Origin: Caldivirga sp. MU80 | Lineage (GTDB): Archaea; Thermoproteota; Thermoprotei; Thermoproteales; Thermocladiaceae | Reading direction: 5' to 3' | Assembly: GCF_001663375.1 (NCBI RefSeq) | Contig: NZ_LCTF01000003.1 | Coordinates: 31,550 to 95,549, forward strand | Length of the DNA: 64,000 nt | Position numbers and translations under genes: made by a program | Part shown: in pieces, positions 53,504-62,974 of the stretch | How positions within the stretch are numbered: position 1 is the first letter of the stretch | How the letters are laid out: each line of letters opens with the position of its first letter | Notes under the pieces: generated by a model | Database searches by the model: none | Seen by the model: the letters and a program-made list of their open reading frames with translations, nothing else | Told to the model about the DNA's origin: nothing

Positions 53504-54482
53504 GATATACAGGGAGGGTGACGCAGACCTCTCAGAGTTAAGGGGTAAGGTAGTAGCCATCCTAGGCTACGGCATACAGGGTAGGTCATGGGCATTGAAC
53601 ATGAGGGATAGTGGGTTAAACGTAATAGTGGGGGTTAGGCCAGGCAAGAGCCTTGACCTGGCTAAGCAGGAAGGGTTTGAAACCCATGGCGTAGCCGAGG
53701 CCACGAGAATGGCTGATGTGGTTGCTGTTCTACTGCCAGATATGGTTCAACCTAAGGTTTGGGAGAGTGAAATAGGGCCTAACCTGAAGCCAGGTTCACT
53801 AGTTGTATTCGCGCATGGCTTCAACATAAGGTTTAACCTGATTAAGCCACCGAGCAACGTTGACGTAACCCTGGTTGCCCCTAAGGCACCAGGTAGGGCG
53901 GTTAGGGATGAGTACCTTAGGGGTTGGGGGGTCCCTGCATTAGTTGCAGTTCACCAGGACTATACGGGCAGGGCTCTTAAGAGGGCGTTGGCCGTGGCTA
54001 AGGCTAATGGCTTCACCAGGGTTGGTGTTATTGAAACCACTTTCGCCGAGGAGACCGAGACCGACTTAATAGGCGAGCAGACAGTCCTAGTTGGAGGCTT
54101 AATGGAGCTTATTAAGAAGGGTTTCGAAACAATGGTGGAGTTGGGTTACCAACCTGAGGTGGCATACTTCGAGGTCCTTAATGAGGCTAAGTTAATAATG
54201 GACCTAATATGGGAGAGGGGCATCTACGGGATGCTTAACGGGGTAAGTGAAACCGCAAGGTACGGTGGGTTAACCGTAGGCCCATACGTCCTTGATGATA
54301 CGGTTAAGGAGAGGATGAGGAAGGCGGCAGAGAGGGTTAGGAATGGCGAATTCGCTAGAGAGTGGCTGAACGAGTATGAGGGTGGTATGAGGAATCTGAA
54401 TAGGCTACTTAATGAGATTAAGAACCACAGGATTGAGGTTGTTGGCGAAGAGTTGAGGAGAATGATGAGGAGCGGCAAGTAG
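53487..54482 (+). CDS. ilvC: Ketol-acid reductoisomerase
   Basis: A 331-residue class I enzyme that isomerises and reduces acetolactate. The NAD(P) loop VAILGYGIQGRSWALNMRDSGLNVIVGVRP is near residue 23; the Arg after VGV suggests NADPH preference, as in most members. The metal-binding domain has TFAEETETDLIGEQTVLVGG and ARYGGLTVGP. Both domains are complete. The frame starts inside the end of ilvN. It closes the ilvBNC operon; ilvD is not in the window. Confidence 0.95.
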   Translation: MRGMAKIYREGDADLSELRGKVVAILGYGIQGRSWALNMRDSGLNVIVGVRPGKSLDLAKQEGFETHGVAEATRMADVVAVLLPDMVQPKVWESEIGPNLKPGSLVVFAHGFNIRFNLIKPPSNVDVTLVAPKAPGRAVRDEYLRGWGVPALVAVHQDYTGRALKRALAVAKANGFTRVGVIETTFAEETETDLIGEQTVLVGGLMELIKKGFETMVELGYQPEVAYFEVLNEAKLIMDLIWERGIYGMLNGVSETARYGGLTVGPYVLDDTVKERMRKAAERVRNGEFAREWLNEYEGGMRNLNRLLNEIKNHRIEVVGEELRRMMRSGK

Positions 54483-54600
54483 TGGCTATAGTTTTACATA
54501 TAATTACTATTGAATTTTACAAAAGTTGATTCTCAGTAGAATAATAATCTTGGTAAAATTAATAAACCCTCATTAGGCGGCTGTGTTAAAGTGGTGGCTA

Positions 54601-55851
54601 ATGGGTCTCACATTAACGGAAAAGATACTAAGTAGGGCCGCTGGGAGGCAAGTATCGCCCGGCAACGTTGCTGAGATAGGTGTTGACCTGGCGGCGTTCC
54701 ACGATTTAACAGGTCATCACGTTGTTGAGGTTATGGAGAACATAGGGGTGGTTAAGGTTTGGGACCTTGATAGATTCATCATAGCCTTTGACCACTTGGC
54801 GCCGCCACCCAATGAGAGGGCTGCTGAGATTCAGGTTAAACTGAGGAGGTTCGCTAAATCAATAAATGTGAGGAACTTCCACGATGTTGGCGATGGTATA
54901 CTCCACCAGCTGCTACTTGAAAGGTATGCCTTACCTGGCCAGGTTGTTATGGCCGCCGACAGTCACACAACCACGGTTGGGGCTATAGGTGCCTTTGCCC
55001 AGGGAATGGGGGCCAGCGACATGGCGGCAATATTAATCACAGGTAAGACATGGCTAATGGTCCCTGAACCATTCCTAATAAGGCTGGTTAACGAACCGTC
55101 ACCAGGTGTTTACGGTAAGGATGTTGCATTGCATATACTCTCCGTTTTCAAGGCCGAAGGCCTTAACGGTAAGTCCGTTGAGTTCCAGGTGGAGAAACCC
55201 AAGGCATTCCCAATGGATTACAGGGCTACGGTGTCTAATATGGGTGTTGAGTTTGGGGCAGACGCAGCCATATTCATACCTGATGGGGAAACCTTGAATT
55301 ACCTGAGGGGGAATAGGGGCATTGAGGCTAAGGCAATTGCCCCGGATCAGGATGCCAGGTATGTCGATAGCTACACCATTGAGCTTAATAAGCTTGAACC
55401 CCTGGTGGCGGCACCCCATAGCGTGGATAACGTTAAGTCCATTACCGAGGTTGAGGGCACTGAGGTCGACTACGTGTTCATAGGTTCATGCACAAACGGT
55501 AGGTTAAGTGACTTGGAGGTGGCGGCGAGGATACTTAAGAATGGTAAGGTTAAGGCCAGGTGCATAGCCATACCGGCTTCAAGGGACCTTTTCACGAAAG
55601 CCCTTGATGCGGGTTACGTAGATGTATTGACTAAGGCTGGGTGTGTGGTTACCTACGGTACATGTGGGCCGTGCCTAGGGGGCCACTTTGGTGTCATTGG
55701 CCCAGGTGAGGTGGCTGTCTCAACGGGTAGTAGGAATTTTAAGGGTAGGATGGGTTCCCCTGAGGGTAAGGTTTACCTAGCCAATGCAGCCACCGCAGCC
55801 GCCACGGCGCTTGAGGGTAAGTTAACTGACCCAAGGAAGTACCTACACTGA
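54601..55851 (+). CDS. leuC: 3-isopropylmalate dehydratase large subunit
   Basis: About 416 residues of the aconitase superfamily, carrying the 4Fe-4S cluster. Ligand cysteines are in [11 protein letters not shown] and [33 protein letters not shown] near residue 120 and [12 protein letters not shown] near the end are substrate and cluster motifs. It pairs with LeuD at 47887-48378. The frame is open from 54583, but ATG 54601 after a GGTGG sequence gives the usual family N terminus ([15 protein letters not shown]). A TATA-like AAAATTAATAAA lies upstream near 54555. Confidence 0.94.
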   Translation: MGLTLTEKILSRAAGRQVSPGNVAEIGVDLAAFHDLTGHHVVEVMENIGVVKVWDLDRFIIAFDHLAPPPNERAAEIQVKLRRFAKSINVRNFHDVGDGILHQLLLERYALPGQVVMAADSHTTTVGAIGAFAQGMGASDMAAILITGKTWLMVPEPFLIRLVNEPSPGVYGKDVALHILSVFKAEGLNGKSVEFQVEKPKAFPMDYRATVSNMGVEFGADAAIFIPDGETLNYLRGNRGIEAKAIAPDQDARYVDSYTIELNKLEPLVAAPHSVDNVKSITEVEGTEVDYVFIGSCTNGRLSDLEVAARILKNGKVKARCIAIPASRDLFTKALDAGYVDVLTKAGCVVTYGTCGPCLGGHFGVIGPGEVAVSTGSRNFKGRMGSPEGKVYLANAATAAATALEGKLTDPRKYLH

Positions 55852-55892
55852 TGCGTTAAACGCCATTAACCCTAATTAAAAAATCAACGCAC

Positions 55893-56765
55893 CTATTGAT
55901 TACTGGCTTCACCGCCCCCATTACCCCCAGCATGGGTCTCGCCGAGCCCCTGGGATGCCTGTCTCTTAGCCTCACTTTTGATTAAATCCAGCAGCGTGGT
56001 GAAGCGCCATTTCCAAATCCTGAATGCCTCCTTAACAAGACTAGGCATGTCCATGTTTCCGTAGTTCTCGATCCAAAACACGTACTTATCTTCATCCCAA
56101 TCCACGGCCAGTGACCCACTACACGTCTCCTCGCAGGTCTTCCAATTATCGAATGAGCATTGCAGTGGGTCAGTTATAACGTACCCATCATCCCCTTTAC
56201 TAATGCCCTTACAGAATTCTTCACACGCTGCGCACCTGTCATCCTTGGCATTGAGTAGTTGGACCTTGGGATAGTAGTAATATGATGCCAAGCATGCCTG
56301 CCACTTTGCATGATCCCTGGCCCTACCTAGCTTAGCGTACGCCTCAATAGATAGGACCTGCCCCTTACTCATCCTCAATATCAACGTGTCTGGGTACAGT
56401 GGCGCGAAGTCTGGGTCATCTGGGATCAGGTCCTTAGCGTACACGGACACAACCTGGTCACTGGCTTTAACACTTAACTGGTATCTAACCTGGCATAGAC
56501 TTGGGTCAACCAGCTCCTCTTCACACTCCTCAATCTTAGGTAACTTACTTAGGTTAGTCTTGAGGGGTATCATGGATAACCTATGAGCAAGCACCTCATC
56601 GTACATCACCGTGGTGTTGTCTAGGATAATCACCCTGTCTATGGCTAACACAGGTACATCGGATATGAGCACCCTTCTAAGCGAGTTAACTAAACTTGGC
56701 TTAACACCCTCCACCGCGAATTTCAGGTAATCGTTACTGTACTGGAGAACCTTAACAGACACCAC
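55893..56765 (-). CDS. rpoD: DNA-directed RNA polymerase subunit D (Rpo3) with cysteine-rich domain
   Basis: A 290-residue alpha/Rpb3-like assembly subunit. The alpha-motif SLVNSLRRVLISDVPVLAIDRV occupies residues 24-45. An inserted domain has CAACEEFCKG and CSFDNWKTCEETC, six cysteines spaced like the ferredoxin-like Fe-S domain of Sulfolobus Rpo3, plus earlier Cys (IEECEEE...SLCQ). The C-terminal dimerisation helix carries a Gly/Asn-rich tail. Isolated from other ribosomal or polymerase genes here. It ends convergently with leuC, 41 bases away. A TATA-like TTTATAAAC-type element precedes the ATG on the minus strand (near 56790). Confidence 0.95.
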   Translation of the reverse strand: MVSVKVLQYSNDYLKFAVEGVKPSLVNSLRRVLISDVPVLAIDRVIILDNTTVMYDEVLAHRLSMIPLKTNLSKLPKIEECEEELVDPSLCQVRYQLSVKASDQVVSVYAKDLIPDDPDFAPLYPDTLILRMSKGQVLSIEAYAKLGRARDHAKWQACLASYYYYPKVQLLNAKDDRCAACEEFCKGISKGDDGYVITDPLQCSFDNWKTCEETCSGSLAVDWDEDKYVFWIENYGNMDMPSLVKEAFRIWKWRFTTLLDLIKSEAKRQASQGLGETHAGGNGGGEASNQ

Positions 56766-56926
56766 ATGCCCCCACTGGGCAAGTATTTTATAAACCTTAA
56801 TTAGCCATGTGCAATCACTGGCGGTGCCCTGTAGAATTCACTCACAGCACCCCCACGGCATGGTGGTAGTAACTGGTTTTGCTGAACTGGGAAAAATAAA
56901 AATTAAGCAAAGGCTACGGGAGCTTT

Positions 56927-57409
56927 GTGAACCTGGTTGATAGGTTTGTTGAGACTTTCCTGGCGATATATAGGGATTATAAGGGTAAGTGGGGTTTGAT
57001 TGACATATACGCCTACAAAACCCTGGGCAGGTCTGTTAAGGCCTTTGCCTCACTCATAATGGGCATTAACGGCGAACCTAGGACCATTAACGCATACTTG
57101 CTCTCAAATGGCGAAGTTGCCATAATCTCTGACGTAACCCCAGTGTTCAGGGGGAGCTTTAAATGTGGGGGTCAGTTAGCCAAGCTTACCGTGGACATGT
57201 ACCTACCCCAGGAGGAGTACACCCTATGCCTCGGTGCACGCATTAATGAGCTAGGCGACTTCTTCCTGGCCCTAACTGGTGATTACGGTGAGGAGAGGGT
57301 TGTGGTGTATGGTAAGGTTCCTAGGGAACACGTTAACTACGGTTCGTTGGTTCAGGTGTTGGGTGGTGTTAGGGGGTTCTTGGTTAAGGTTTATTCACCT
57401 GCTCATTAA
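56927..57409 (+). CDS. Hypothetical protein, convergent with moeA
   Basis: A 160-residue soluble protein that I do not recognise. It starts with two helices (LVDRFVETFLAIYRDYKGKWG...IYAYKTLGRSVKAFASLIMG) and continues with a beta-rich region (INAYLLSNGEVAIISDVTPVF). There are two isolated cysteines and no motif. Start options include GTG 56927; an A-rich TATA-like GAAAAATAAAAAT about 30 bases upstream supports it. The last 26 bases overlap the 3' end of moeA on the opposite strand, so the two genes end into each other. Confidence 0.6.
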   Translation: MNLVDRFVETFLAIYRDYKGKWGLIDIYAYKTLGRSVKAFASLIMGINGEPRTINAYLLSNGEVAIISDVTPVFRGSFKCGGQLAKLTVDMYLPQEEYTLCLGARINELGDFFLALTGDYGEERVVVYGKVPREHVNYGSLVQVLGGVRGFLVKVYSPAH

Positions 57410-58670
57410 AGACCGGTCTTATCAACTCAACCTCAACCTCATCCCCCTCATCATACCCCTCCCTGTTTTCAGGCACCACAAGTATCCCATTACCCTTAAC
57501 CAGCGTGGTTAGGACGCCGCTACCTGTAAGGGCCAGCGGCTCAACGTACGTTTTACCATCCTCACCCACGTAAACCCTCACCCTAACGAAGGATCTCGTA
57601 TTTATGGGTGTGGCAACCCTCCTGGTCAGTGTACCCTTAATCCTAGGTCTGGGTTCATCAACAGCCCCAATCATGTGGAGTAGTATTGGCCTAACCAGAA
57701 CCTCGAAGCCTGTTAATGATGCCACTGGGAAGCCGCTCAACATGAATATTGGCTTACCATCCTTCACAGCTATGCTATTGGGTTTACCCGGCCTAATGGC
57801 TAGCCCATGGTTTATGTAATCTGGGTTCAACCCCCTAACCGCCTTAATTGTGTAGTCAATCTTACCCACAGATGCCCCACCCGTGGTTATTACGGCGTCA
57901 TGGCTGTTAAGCATCTTAATGACAGCGTCCCTTATGGTTTGTTCATCATCGGGGAGCTTGAGGTAATCCACAGTACAGCCCATTTCCTTAAGCATCGATG
58001 TCAGTATAAACCTGGTGCTGTTTATCACCTTACCAGGTGGTAGGCCGTTCTTAGCGGCGTCCTCAACCTCAACCAACTCGTTGCCGGTGACCAGTAAGGC
58101 CACCCTTGGTTCATAAACCTTAACCTTAATGATACCCATGGACGCCAATACCCCTAAATCCCAAGGCTTAATCAATGTACCCCTCTTAAACACTAATTCA
58201 CCAGCGGCAACATCCTCACCCACCCTAGACACGTTATCCATTGGGGCCACTGGCCTGTAAACCTCAACATAATCCCCCCTCCTACCCGTGTTCTCATACA
58301 TCACCACAGCGTCGGCGCCAGGTGGTAGTGGAGCCCCTGTGGCTATCTCCACCGCCTCCCCCTGGCCAACTATGTACCTGCCTGGGTCATCACCCACCTG
58401 TAGGTACCCCTTAACCCTCAGTATTGCTGGGTTGGTTGGCGATGACCCGAATGTGTCTATGCTCCTCACGGCGTAGCCATCAACGGCCGACCTATTGAAT
58501 GGTGGTACATTGACGCTTGAATACACGTCCTCCGCTAAATACCTTCCAACTGCATTCTCGAGGTTAACCTCAACTACGTTGGGTTCATGCCTAATGAACC
58601 TTAAGGCCTCATTCAAAACCTGGCCAACACCCTTAACCTCCTTAAACCCCCTACCGGTAACGTCCTCCAC
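57384..58670 (-). CDS. moeA: Molybdopterin molybdenumtransferase (MoeA)
   Basis: A 428-residue enzyme that inserts molybdenum (or tungsten) into adenylylated molybdopterin. VPPFNRSAVDGYAV near residue 56, EIATGAPLPPGADAVVMYE, and GDVLASMG-like LGVLASMGI are the family's N-terminal blocks; TTGGASVGKIDYT near residue 265 is the MPT-binding loop and LSGFPVASLTGFEVLVRP follows. No PBP-like or other fusion at the C terminus. A TATA-like TTTTTAAATC on the minus strand lies about 25 bases before the GTG start at 58670. It would serve enzymes such as the oxidoreductase at 7345. Confidence 0.93.
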   Translation of the reverse strand: MEDVTGRGFKEVKGVGQVLNEALRFIRHEPNVVEVNLENAVGRYLAEDVYSSVNVPPFNRSAVDGYAVRSIDTFGSSPTNPAILRVKGYLQVGDDPGRYIVGQGEAVEIATGAPLPPGADAVVMYENTGRRGDYVEVYRPVAPMDNVSRVGEDVAAGELVFKRGTLIKPWDLGVLASMGIIKVKVYEPRVALLVTGNELVEVEDAAKNGLPPGKVINSTRFILTSMLKEMGCTVDYLKLPDDEQTIRDAVIKMLNSHDAVITTGGASVGKIDYTIKAVRGLNPDYINHGLAIRPGKPNSIAVKDGKPIFMLSGFPVASLTGFEVLVRPILLHMIGAVDEPRPRIKGTLTRRVATPINTRSFVRVRVYVGEDGKTYVEPLALTGSGVLTTLVKGNGILVVPENREGYDEGDEVEVELIRPVFNEQVNKP

Positions 58671-58767
58671 GGTTCCGTCGGTTGGCTGTGATTTAAAAAT
58701 CCTTGGCTATTGGTGAGGTGAACATTGGGCTTGAACCTAGTTAGGCTGCTGATCTTGGCCTCTGCCC

Positions 58768-60528
58768 TCACTCAATGTTGAAGTCCGCGTACTCGCCCTT
58801 ATACTCACTCCACTTAATATCCACATTACTCACCTCGGCAACGTTGATATTGCTTAGGGATTCTATGAAGGCCTTCACATTACCTTCCTCCCCCTCCACT
58901 ATTATCGACACGGACCCATCCTCATTGTTCCTAGCAACACCGGTTAATCCAAGTGACTTCGCATTCCTCCTTATCAGTGGCCTGAAGCCAACCCCCTGAA
59001 CCTTACCGGTGATCCTTATCTCAGCCCTAATCAACCTTGAGGTTCGCCTAACCCTTGCAACACCTTGAAGTATGTTTGATGCGACTGTTAATTTGGCGAG
59101 GAGTGACTTATCCTTAATGTACTTGGTTACGTAGTCTGGGACTAGTAATGATCCACCACCCCTCCTAACCACCTCACCTATCACTATAGGCTTTAACCCA
59201 GGTATCTTACTGAGTTCATTCACCAACTCATCGATGACCTTACCTGAGGCCACTATTGCTATTGCCCCATTTGTGCCTGCCGTTGCGTCGGCCATTATGT
59301 AGTTTGAGGCCGCGAATTCAGCCACCTCTGGGCTTATCAGTGGTATGCTACTTAGTCTAATATCCACCCTGGTGGTCTCCGCAAGCTCCTTAAAGACGAA
59401 TATCCCTGGTCCACTGATGTCTATGGTGGCGGCCACGTGCTCATCGTCCTTGAAGCCGTGACCGAGTTCAGGTAAATGCCTGTATATCACCTTAGCCACA
59501 TCAATGTTCGGTTTTGACATCCACCCAAGTACATCATCCTTAATGCGCTCAAGTTCATTAACACTCATGACCTCTTTCTCGAATTTATCGTAAAGATCCT
59601 CATCGACGTGAAGCCCCACGTAGGTGCCTATTATGCTTAGTTCACCGAAGGGCCTAGTCACAAGCACCTTAAACCCCTCCCTAATTGCGCTGTAGAACAT
59701 GGGTGGTTCCTTATCCAACTCACCGGTTACGGTGGACCCTATTAGGAGGTAGCCCAATCCAGGCTGCTCTACATCATGGAACCTACCCCCAACCTCATTT
59801 ATGTACCTCTTAACCTCGGCAAGCAGCCTATCACCGTATTCACCAGGTGCGTCGTAGACTGGGTAAAACTCAAGGTTCTTGTAGGTTCCCTTAGAGAATA
59901 GGTCGTTGAGGGCGTTGCTAAGCGCCACCGACACTTGTCTATATGATGCGATGTCGTCGGTTGGGTCAATGACCTGAATAGTATCGTTATTAACGAGTGT
60001 GTAGGAGTCGTTCTTAACCCTGGTCTTCACGAAGTCAAGGACGTAGATGCTGGCGTTGGGTTTAGTGCTCACTATGCTATGCCCTTTACCTATGGTTATC
60101 TTAACACCAGCCTTAGACAACTCCTCGTAAAGCTTAACCATTAGGTTGGCTAGGGAATCTGGGTCACCTGCATCACCCTGGAAAACCTCAGCCAGGATAA
60201 CCAAGGTCTCTGGGCTAAAGGCGTTCACATCACTAATGGGAATCCTCAGCGGCTCTACACTAGTTATAACCCTCATCACCTCTGGCTCACTGCCCTTAAG
60301 CACCGCCACATCCTCACGGGGTGCAATATCAATGTTTAGGTTACTGATCCTCTTTCTCACAATGGCTAATGCGGGGTACAGGACGTTGTATAGGTCTACC
60401 TTAACGGAGCAGCCTAGGGCCAGTGACGTTAAGTTGACACCTATGGCTGCGTATTTACCCACATGCTTCAGGAATCTGCCTATCCTCTCCTCCTTACTCA
60501 TAGATGTATTACTCATGGCCACGGGCAT
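58768..60528 (-). CDS. AIR-synthase-fold protein fused to acylphosphatase
   Basis: A 586-residue two-part protein. Residues about 380-480 resemble the C-terminal domain of the AIRS/SelD/HypE superfamily (YIMADATAGTNGAIAIV ... IPGLKPIVIGEVVRRGG), and the upstream part would be its ATP-binding half. Residues 494-586 form an acylphosphatase domain with the signature GKVQGVGFRP (508-517, catalytic Arg 516) and VARNNEDGSV (catalytic Asn near 534). It is divergent from tusA, sharing a 90-base promoter region. A role in activating a carboxyl, carbamoyl or sulfur-transfer intermediate is inferred. Starts at ATG 60528, 60516 or 60501 are possible. Confidence 0.6.
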   Translation of the reverse strand: MPVAMSNTSMSKEERIGRFLKHVGKYAAIGVNLTSLALGCSVKVDLYNVLYPALAIVRKRISNLNIDIAPREDVAVLKGSEPEVMRVITSVEPLRIPISDVNAFSPETLVILAEVFQGDAGDPDSLANLMVKLYEELSKAGVKITIGKGHSIVSTKPNASIYVLDFVKTRVKNDSYTLVNNDTIQVIDPTDDIASYRQVSVALSNALNDLFSKGTYKNLEFYPVYDAPGEYGDRLLAEVKRYINEVGGRFHDVEQPGLGYLLIGSTVTGELDKEPPMFYSAIREGFKVLVTRPFGELSIIGTYVGLHVDEDLYDKFEKEVMSVNELERIKDDVLGWMSKPNIDVAKVIYRHLPELGHGFKDDEHVAATIDISGPGIFVFKELAETTRVDIRLSSIPLISPEVAEFAASNYIMADATAGTNGAIAIVASGKVIDELVNELSKIPGLKPIVIGEVVRRGGGSLLVPDYVTKYIKDKSLLAKLTVASNILQGVARVRRTSRLIRAEIRITGKVQGVGFRPLIRRNAKSLGLTGVARNNEDGSVSIIVEGEEGNVKAFIESLSNINVAEVSNVDIKWSEYKGEYADFNIE

Positions 60529-60621
60529 GATTAACCCCTTAGGTAATTTAAACCAATGATTAGGTGCATTTTATGCCCAATTGCATACATCTAAAAAGAC
60601 GTTAAAATAGAGACTGAGGCT

Positions 60622-60873
60622 ATGAGTAGTGCAGGTAATGTTGGCAATGCCTATGAAATTAATGTAAGTGGCATGAGTTGCCCAACCCCATTGAACATAG
60701 TGGCCAGGGAGTTAGTTAAGGTTCCAGTTGGTTCAAGAGTGATAATTAAGACTGATGACTACGTCTGCTACATGATGCTGCTTAGGTTCCTTAAGATATT
60801 GGGTGAATCCATTGAGAGGAATGAGGAGGGTGAAGGTAACACGTACATTATTGTTGCGGTTAGGGCCATCTAA
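60622..60873 (+). CDS. tusA: TusA/SirA-like sulfur carrier
   Basis: An 83-residue sulfur-carrier protein. The hallmark MSCPTPL places the persulfide-carrying cysteine at residue 20 in a C-P-x-P motif, and the beta-alpha-beta fold follows (VARELVKVPVGSRVIIKTDDY). A TATA-like CATCTAAAAAG at 60588-60598 lies about 28 bases before the ATG, so it has its own leaderless promoter, back-to-back with the AIRS-acylphosphatase gene. It is one of two TusA genes in the right 4 kb. Confidence 0.9.
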   Translation: MSSAGNVGNAYEINVSGMSCPTPLNIVARELVKVPVGSRVIIKTDDYVCYMMLLRFLKILGESIERNEEGEGNTYIIVAVRAI

Positions 60874-61564
60874 TGCATCACTTAAACCTTACTAAGAAGA
60901 ACTTACTGTTCACCACTTCAGTACCCTTAATCGGTTCATTACTTATCAATGTGCCTATCACCGTAGGTTATGGATGAATCATTGGACCTTAGATACCTTG
61001 GTTTCACGCTAAGTGAGCCTAGCTTCCTAATGAAGTCGATTAAGCTCCACCCTCAAGATGGTTCTCATCACCATAGTAAAGCATTGGAGTCCCAACCCAG
61101 GTGAATATGAAGTCCTCCAGCCACCAATAAACACAAACGCCATAAATAATCATGAAAACCAAAACAGCTCCACAGCCCAGAGACCCTGCTAATTGATGAG
61201 GATGAGCTGAGGGAGAAGCTGGAAAAGGTGTAAGGAGTTACCTAGGTACAGTGAGGAAGAGAGGACTAGGAGGAAGTAGTATGGTAGGAGGAGTAGGTTG
61301 GCGAAGGAGACATCATTACAGGTGAATAAGGTGAGGGGTAGGGTCCAGGTGAGACTCTACATATACAGCGAAGATATTAATAATTCAGGAGACACAGGCC
61401 AGCATTAAGCCCGGTGGTGAGGGCCATTAGTTAATGGGCTAAGTGCCAAGCCATGTGTCATGGACTTAAAGCACGTCAATGTTTATCCAATCTTCAGCGA
61501 TGAAGCACCACTACGCCGTACCATAAGTCTTTTAAGTTCAGTGCCGTTAAGTTGTTTGAGTTAG
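60874..61564. other. Long spacer with decayed reading frames
   Basis: About 690 bases without an intact gene. Short stretches on the plus strand read as protein-like pieces in different frames: LLIDEDELREKLEKV near 61190-61230, a basic KELPRYSEEERTRR near 61231-61275, and RSRLAKETSLQVNKVRGRV after a stop near 61280-61340. They may be the remains of one basic, coiled-coil-like gene. A TATA-like CTTTTAAG near 61528-61535 serves the PaREP1 gene. No RNA gene or repeat was recognised. Confidence 0.35.
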
Positions 61565-62080
61565 GTGGGGGAGTACACCGTAACCTTACCGAAAAGGATT
61601 ATTGAGGAGGCTAGGAGACGGAATATTGACATTGAGGAGCTTATACTGGATGCGGTATCAATGATTCTGAGTGATGACCCTGAGGCTGTGATTGAGGCTA
61701 GGCTTGAAGCCGCCGAGAGGTACCTAAATGAGGCTAGGGATTACGTGAACAATAGTGGTGCAGTTCAAGCCAGTGAAAAAATGTATAAGGTTGTTGAGGA
61801 GTGCATAAAGGCCCTCGCCCAGGCATATAATATCGAGGAGTACGTTAAGGTGTCTGGAGAGGGTAGGTGGTGGGTTAGCCTAATCGGCAAGGCCGCCAGG
61901 AGACTGGCCGGCATCCTTAATGAGCCTAGGGTTGAGTTCGCATGGAGTGTAGCCTACGATTTACACGTCTGGGGTCTCCATGAGGCTAAGTACACAATTA
62001 ATGACGTGAAGGGTGATTTAAACCATGCGCAGTGGCTATTGGAATTCACGAGAAGCGTTACTTTACGTAAAAGTGAGTAG
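61565..62080 (+). CDS. PaREP1 family protein, second copy
   Basis: A 171-residue paralogue of the protein at 37001. It shares the N-terminal beta-strand then helix (YTVTLPKRIIEEARRRNID), the central QASEKMYKVVEECIKAL and LHVWGLHEAKY. The start is GTG at 61565, about 34 bases after a TATA-like CTTTTAAG. It stands alone between decayed DNA and the sulfur-transfer cluster. The AbrB-like start (TLPKRI) is also seen in DNA-binding antitoxins, but the body is PaREP1. Function unknown. Confidence 0.83.
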   Translation: MGEYTVTLPKRIIEEARRRNIDIEELILDAVSMILSDDPEAVIEARLEAAERYLNEARDYVNNSGAVQASEKMYKVVEECIKALAQAYNIEEYVKVSGEGRWWVSLIGKAARRLAGILNEPRVEFAWSVAYDLHVWGLHEAKYTINDVKGDLNHAQWLLEFTRSVTLRKSE

Positions 62081-62124
62081 TCCGCCTAAATACAACATAT
62101 CACCGAGCGTTATTAGCCTTTCGA

Positions 62125-62248
62125 TTCTCTAAGAACCACTAATATATATACACTATATAGTTATGTATTTCGAAGTATTGACCTATTTCACATATGTAAT
62201 GAAATAATTTTTATTAAAATGATATTTACAATAAAAATGGTGATCTAG
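62125..62248. promoter_or_regulatory. AT-rich control region of the dsrE-tusA-hdr cluster
   Basis: The 120 bases before the dsrE-like gene are very AT-rich, with AATATATATACACTATATAG at about 62141-62160, a near-palindrome TTTCACATATGTAATGAAA at about 62186-62204, and a further T/A-rich run. At least one TATA box and an operator-like dyad are likely, but which one drives the cluster cannot be set by eye. Confidence 0.45.
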
Positions 62249-62668
62249 GTGGTAAGTAGGCAAAAGAAGATGGCCGTGGCCGTATTCTCCGGTAGTATAG
62301 ATAGGTTAACTGGCTTAGCTATGCTTGTAACTGGTGCGGTGACTATGGGGTTTGAGGTGGAGTTATTCCTTCAGTTATGGGGTGCTTACGCTTTTAAGAA
62401 GGATGTACTGCAGAGGAACATGAACTTTAGTGAATTTCAAGACAAGGCGCCTGAAGTTGCTAAAAGATTACAAGAGTTAAAATTGCCTTCATGGTTTGAG
62501 TTGATTAGGGAGGCGAAGAAGTCAGGTAATTTGAAAATTTACGTATGCTCCACAGCTGCATCAATATGGGGTGCTAAGAGGGAGGATTTTGAGCTAGTTG
62601 ATGACATAATAGGGGTTGGTGAGTGGGTTGAAAAGATGTCTGAGGCTGATATAACGCTCTTCGTTTAA
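62249..62668 (+). CDS. DsrE-family (DsrE2/3-like) sulfurtransferase
   Basis: A 139-residue protein of the DsrE/DsrF-like fold. VAVFSGSIDRLTGLAMLVTGAVTMGFEVELFLQLWGAYAF is the typical first half, and Cys100 in YVCSTAASIWG is the likely persulfide carrier. It resembles the DsrE forms that accompany TusA and Hdr-like complexes in sulfur-metabolising archaea. It starts at a GTG after GGTG, is followed 11 bases later by tusA, and begins the operon dsrE-tusA-mvhD-hdrA. Confidence 0.85.
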   Translation: MVSRQKKMAVAVFSGSIDRLTGLAMLVTGAVTMGFEVELFLQLWGAYAFKKDVLQRNMNFSEFQDKAPEVAKRLQELKLPSWFELIREAKKSGNLKIYVCSTAASIWGAKREDFELVDDIIGVGEWVEKMSEADITLFV

Positions 62669-62679
62669 GGTGATTAGCA

Positions 62680-62955
62680 ATGAGTGAAGTAAAGGGTGAA
62701 TTGGGGCCGGAGGAACTCAGAAGATTAAAGCCGAATAAGGTAGTGGATGCTAGGGGTACATCATGCCCAGGGCCATTACTTGCGGCTAAACAGGCCATAA
62801 CAGAGGTACCCATAGGTGGTATACTGGAGGTTTTATCATCAGATCCTGGTACAAAGAGGGATCTACCAATTTGGGCAAGGAAGATGGGGCATGTTTTCCT
62901 GGGTGTTATTGAGGAACCTGGCTACTGGAGAATCTTCGTGAAGAGGATGAAGTAA
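62680..62955 (+). CDS. tusA: TusA/SirA-like sulfur carrier, second copy
   Basis: A 91-residue sulfur carrier with the C-P-x-P motif at TSCPGPLLAAK (Cys29) and the expected VLSSDPGTKRDLPIWARKMGH central segment. An extension of about 18 residues precedes the fold. It lies between dsrE and mvhD genes, with 11 and 19 bases on either side, so it is clearly in the operon. In related clusters TusA passes persulfide sulfur from DsrE to the Hdr-like complex. Confidence 0.92.
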   Translation: MSEVKGELGPEELRRLKPNKVVDARGTSCPGPLLAAKQAITEVPIGGILEVLSSDPGTKRDLPIWARKMGHVFLGVIEEPGYWRIFVKRMK

Positions 62956-62974
62956 TATGTAGAAAGGCGATGAA

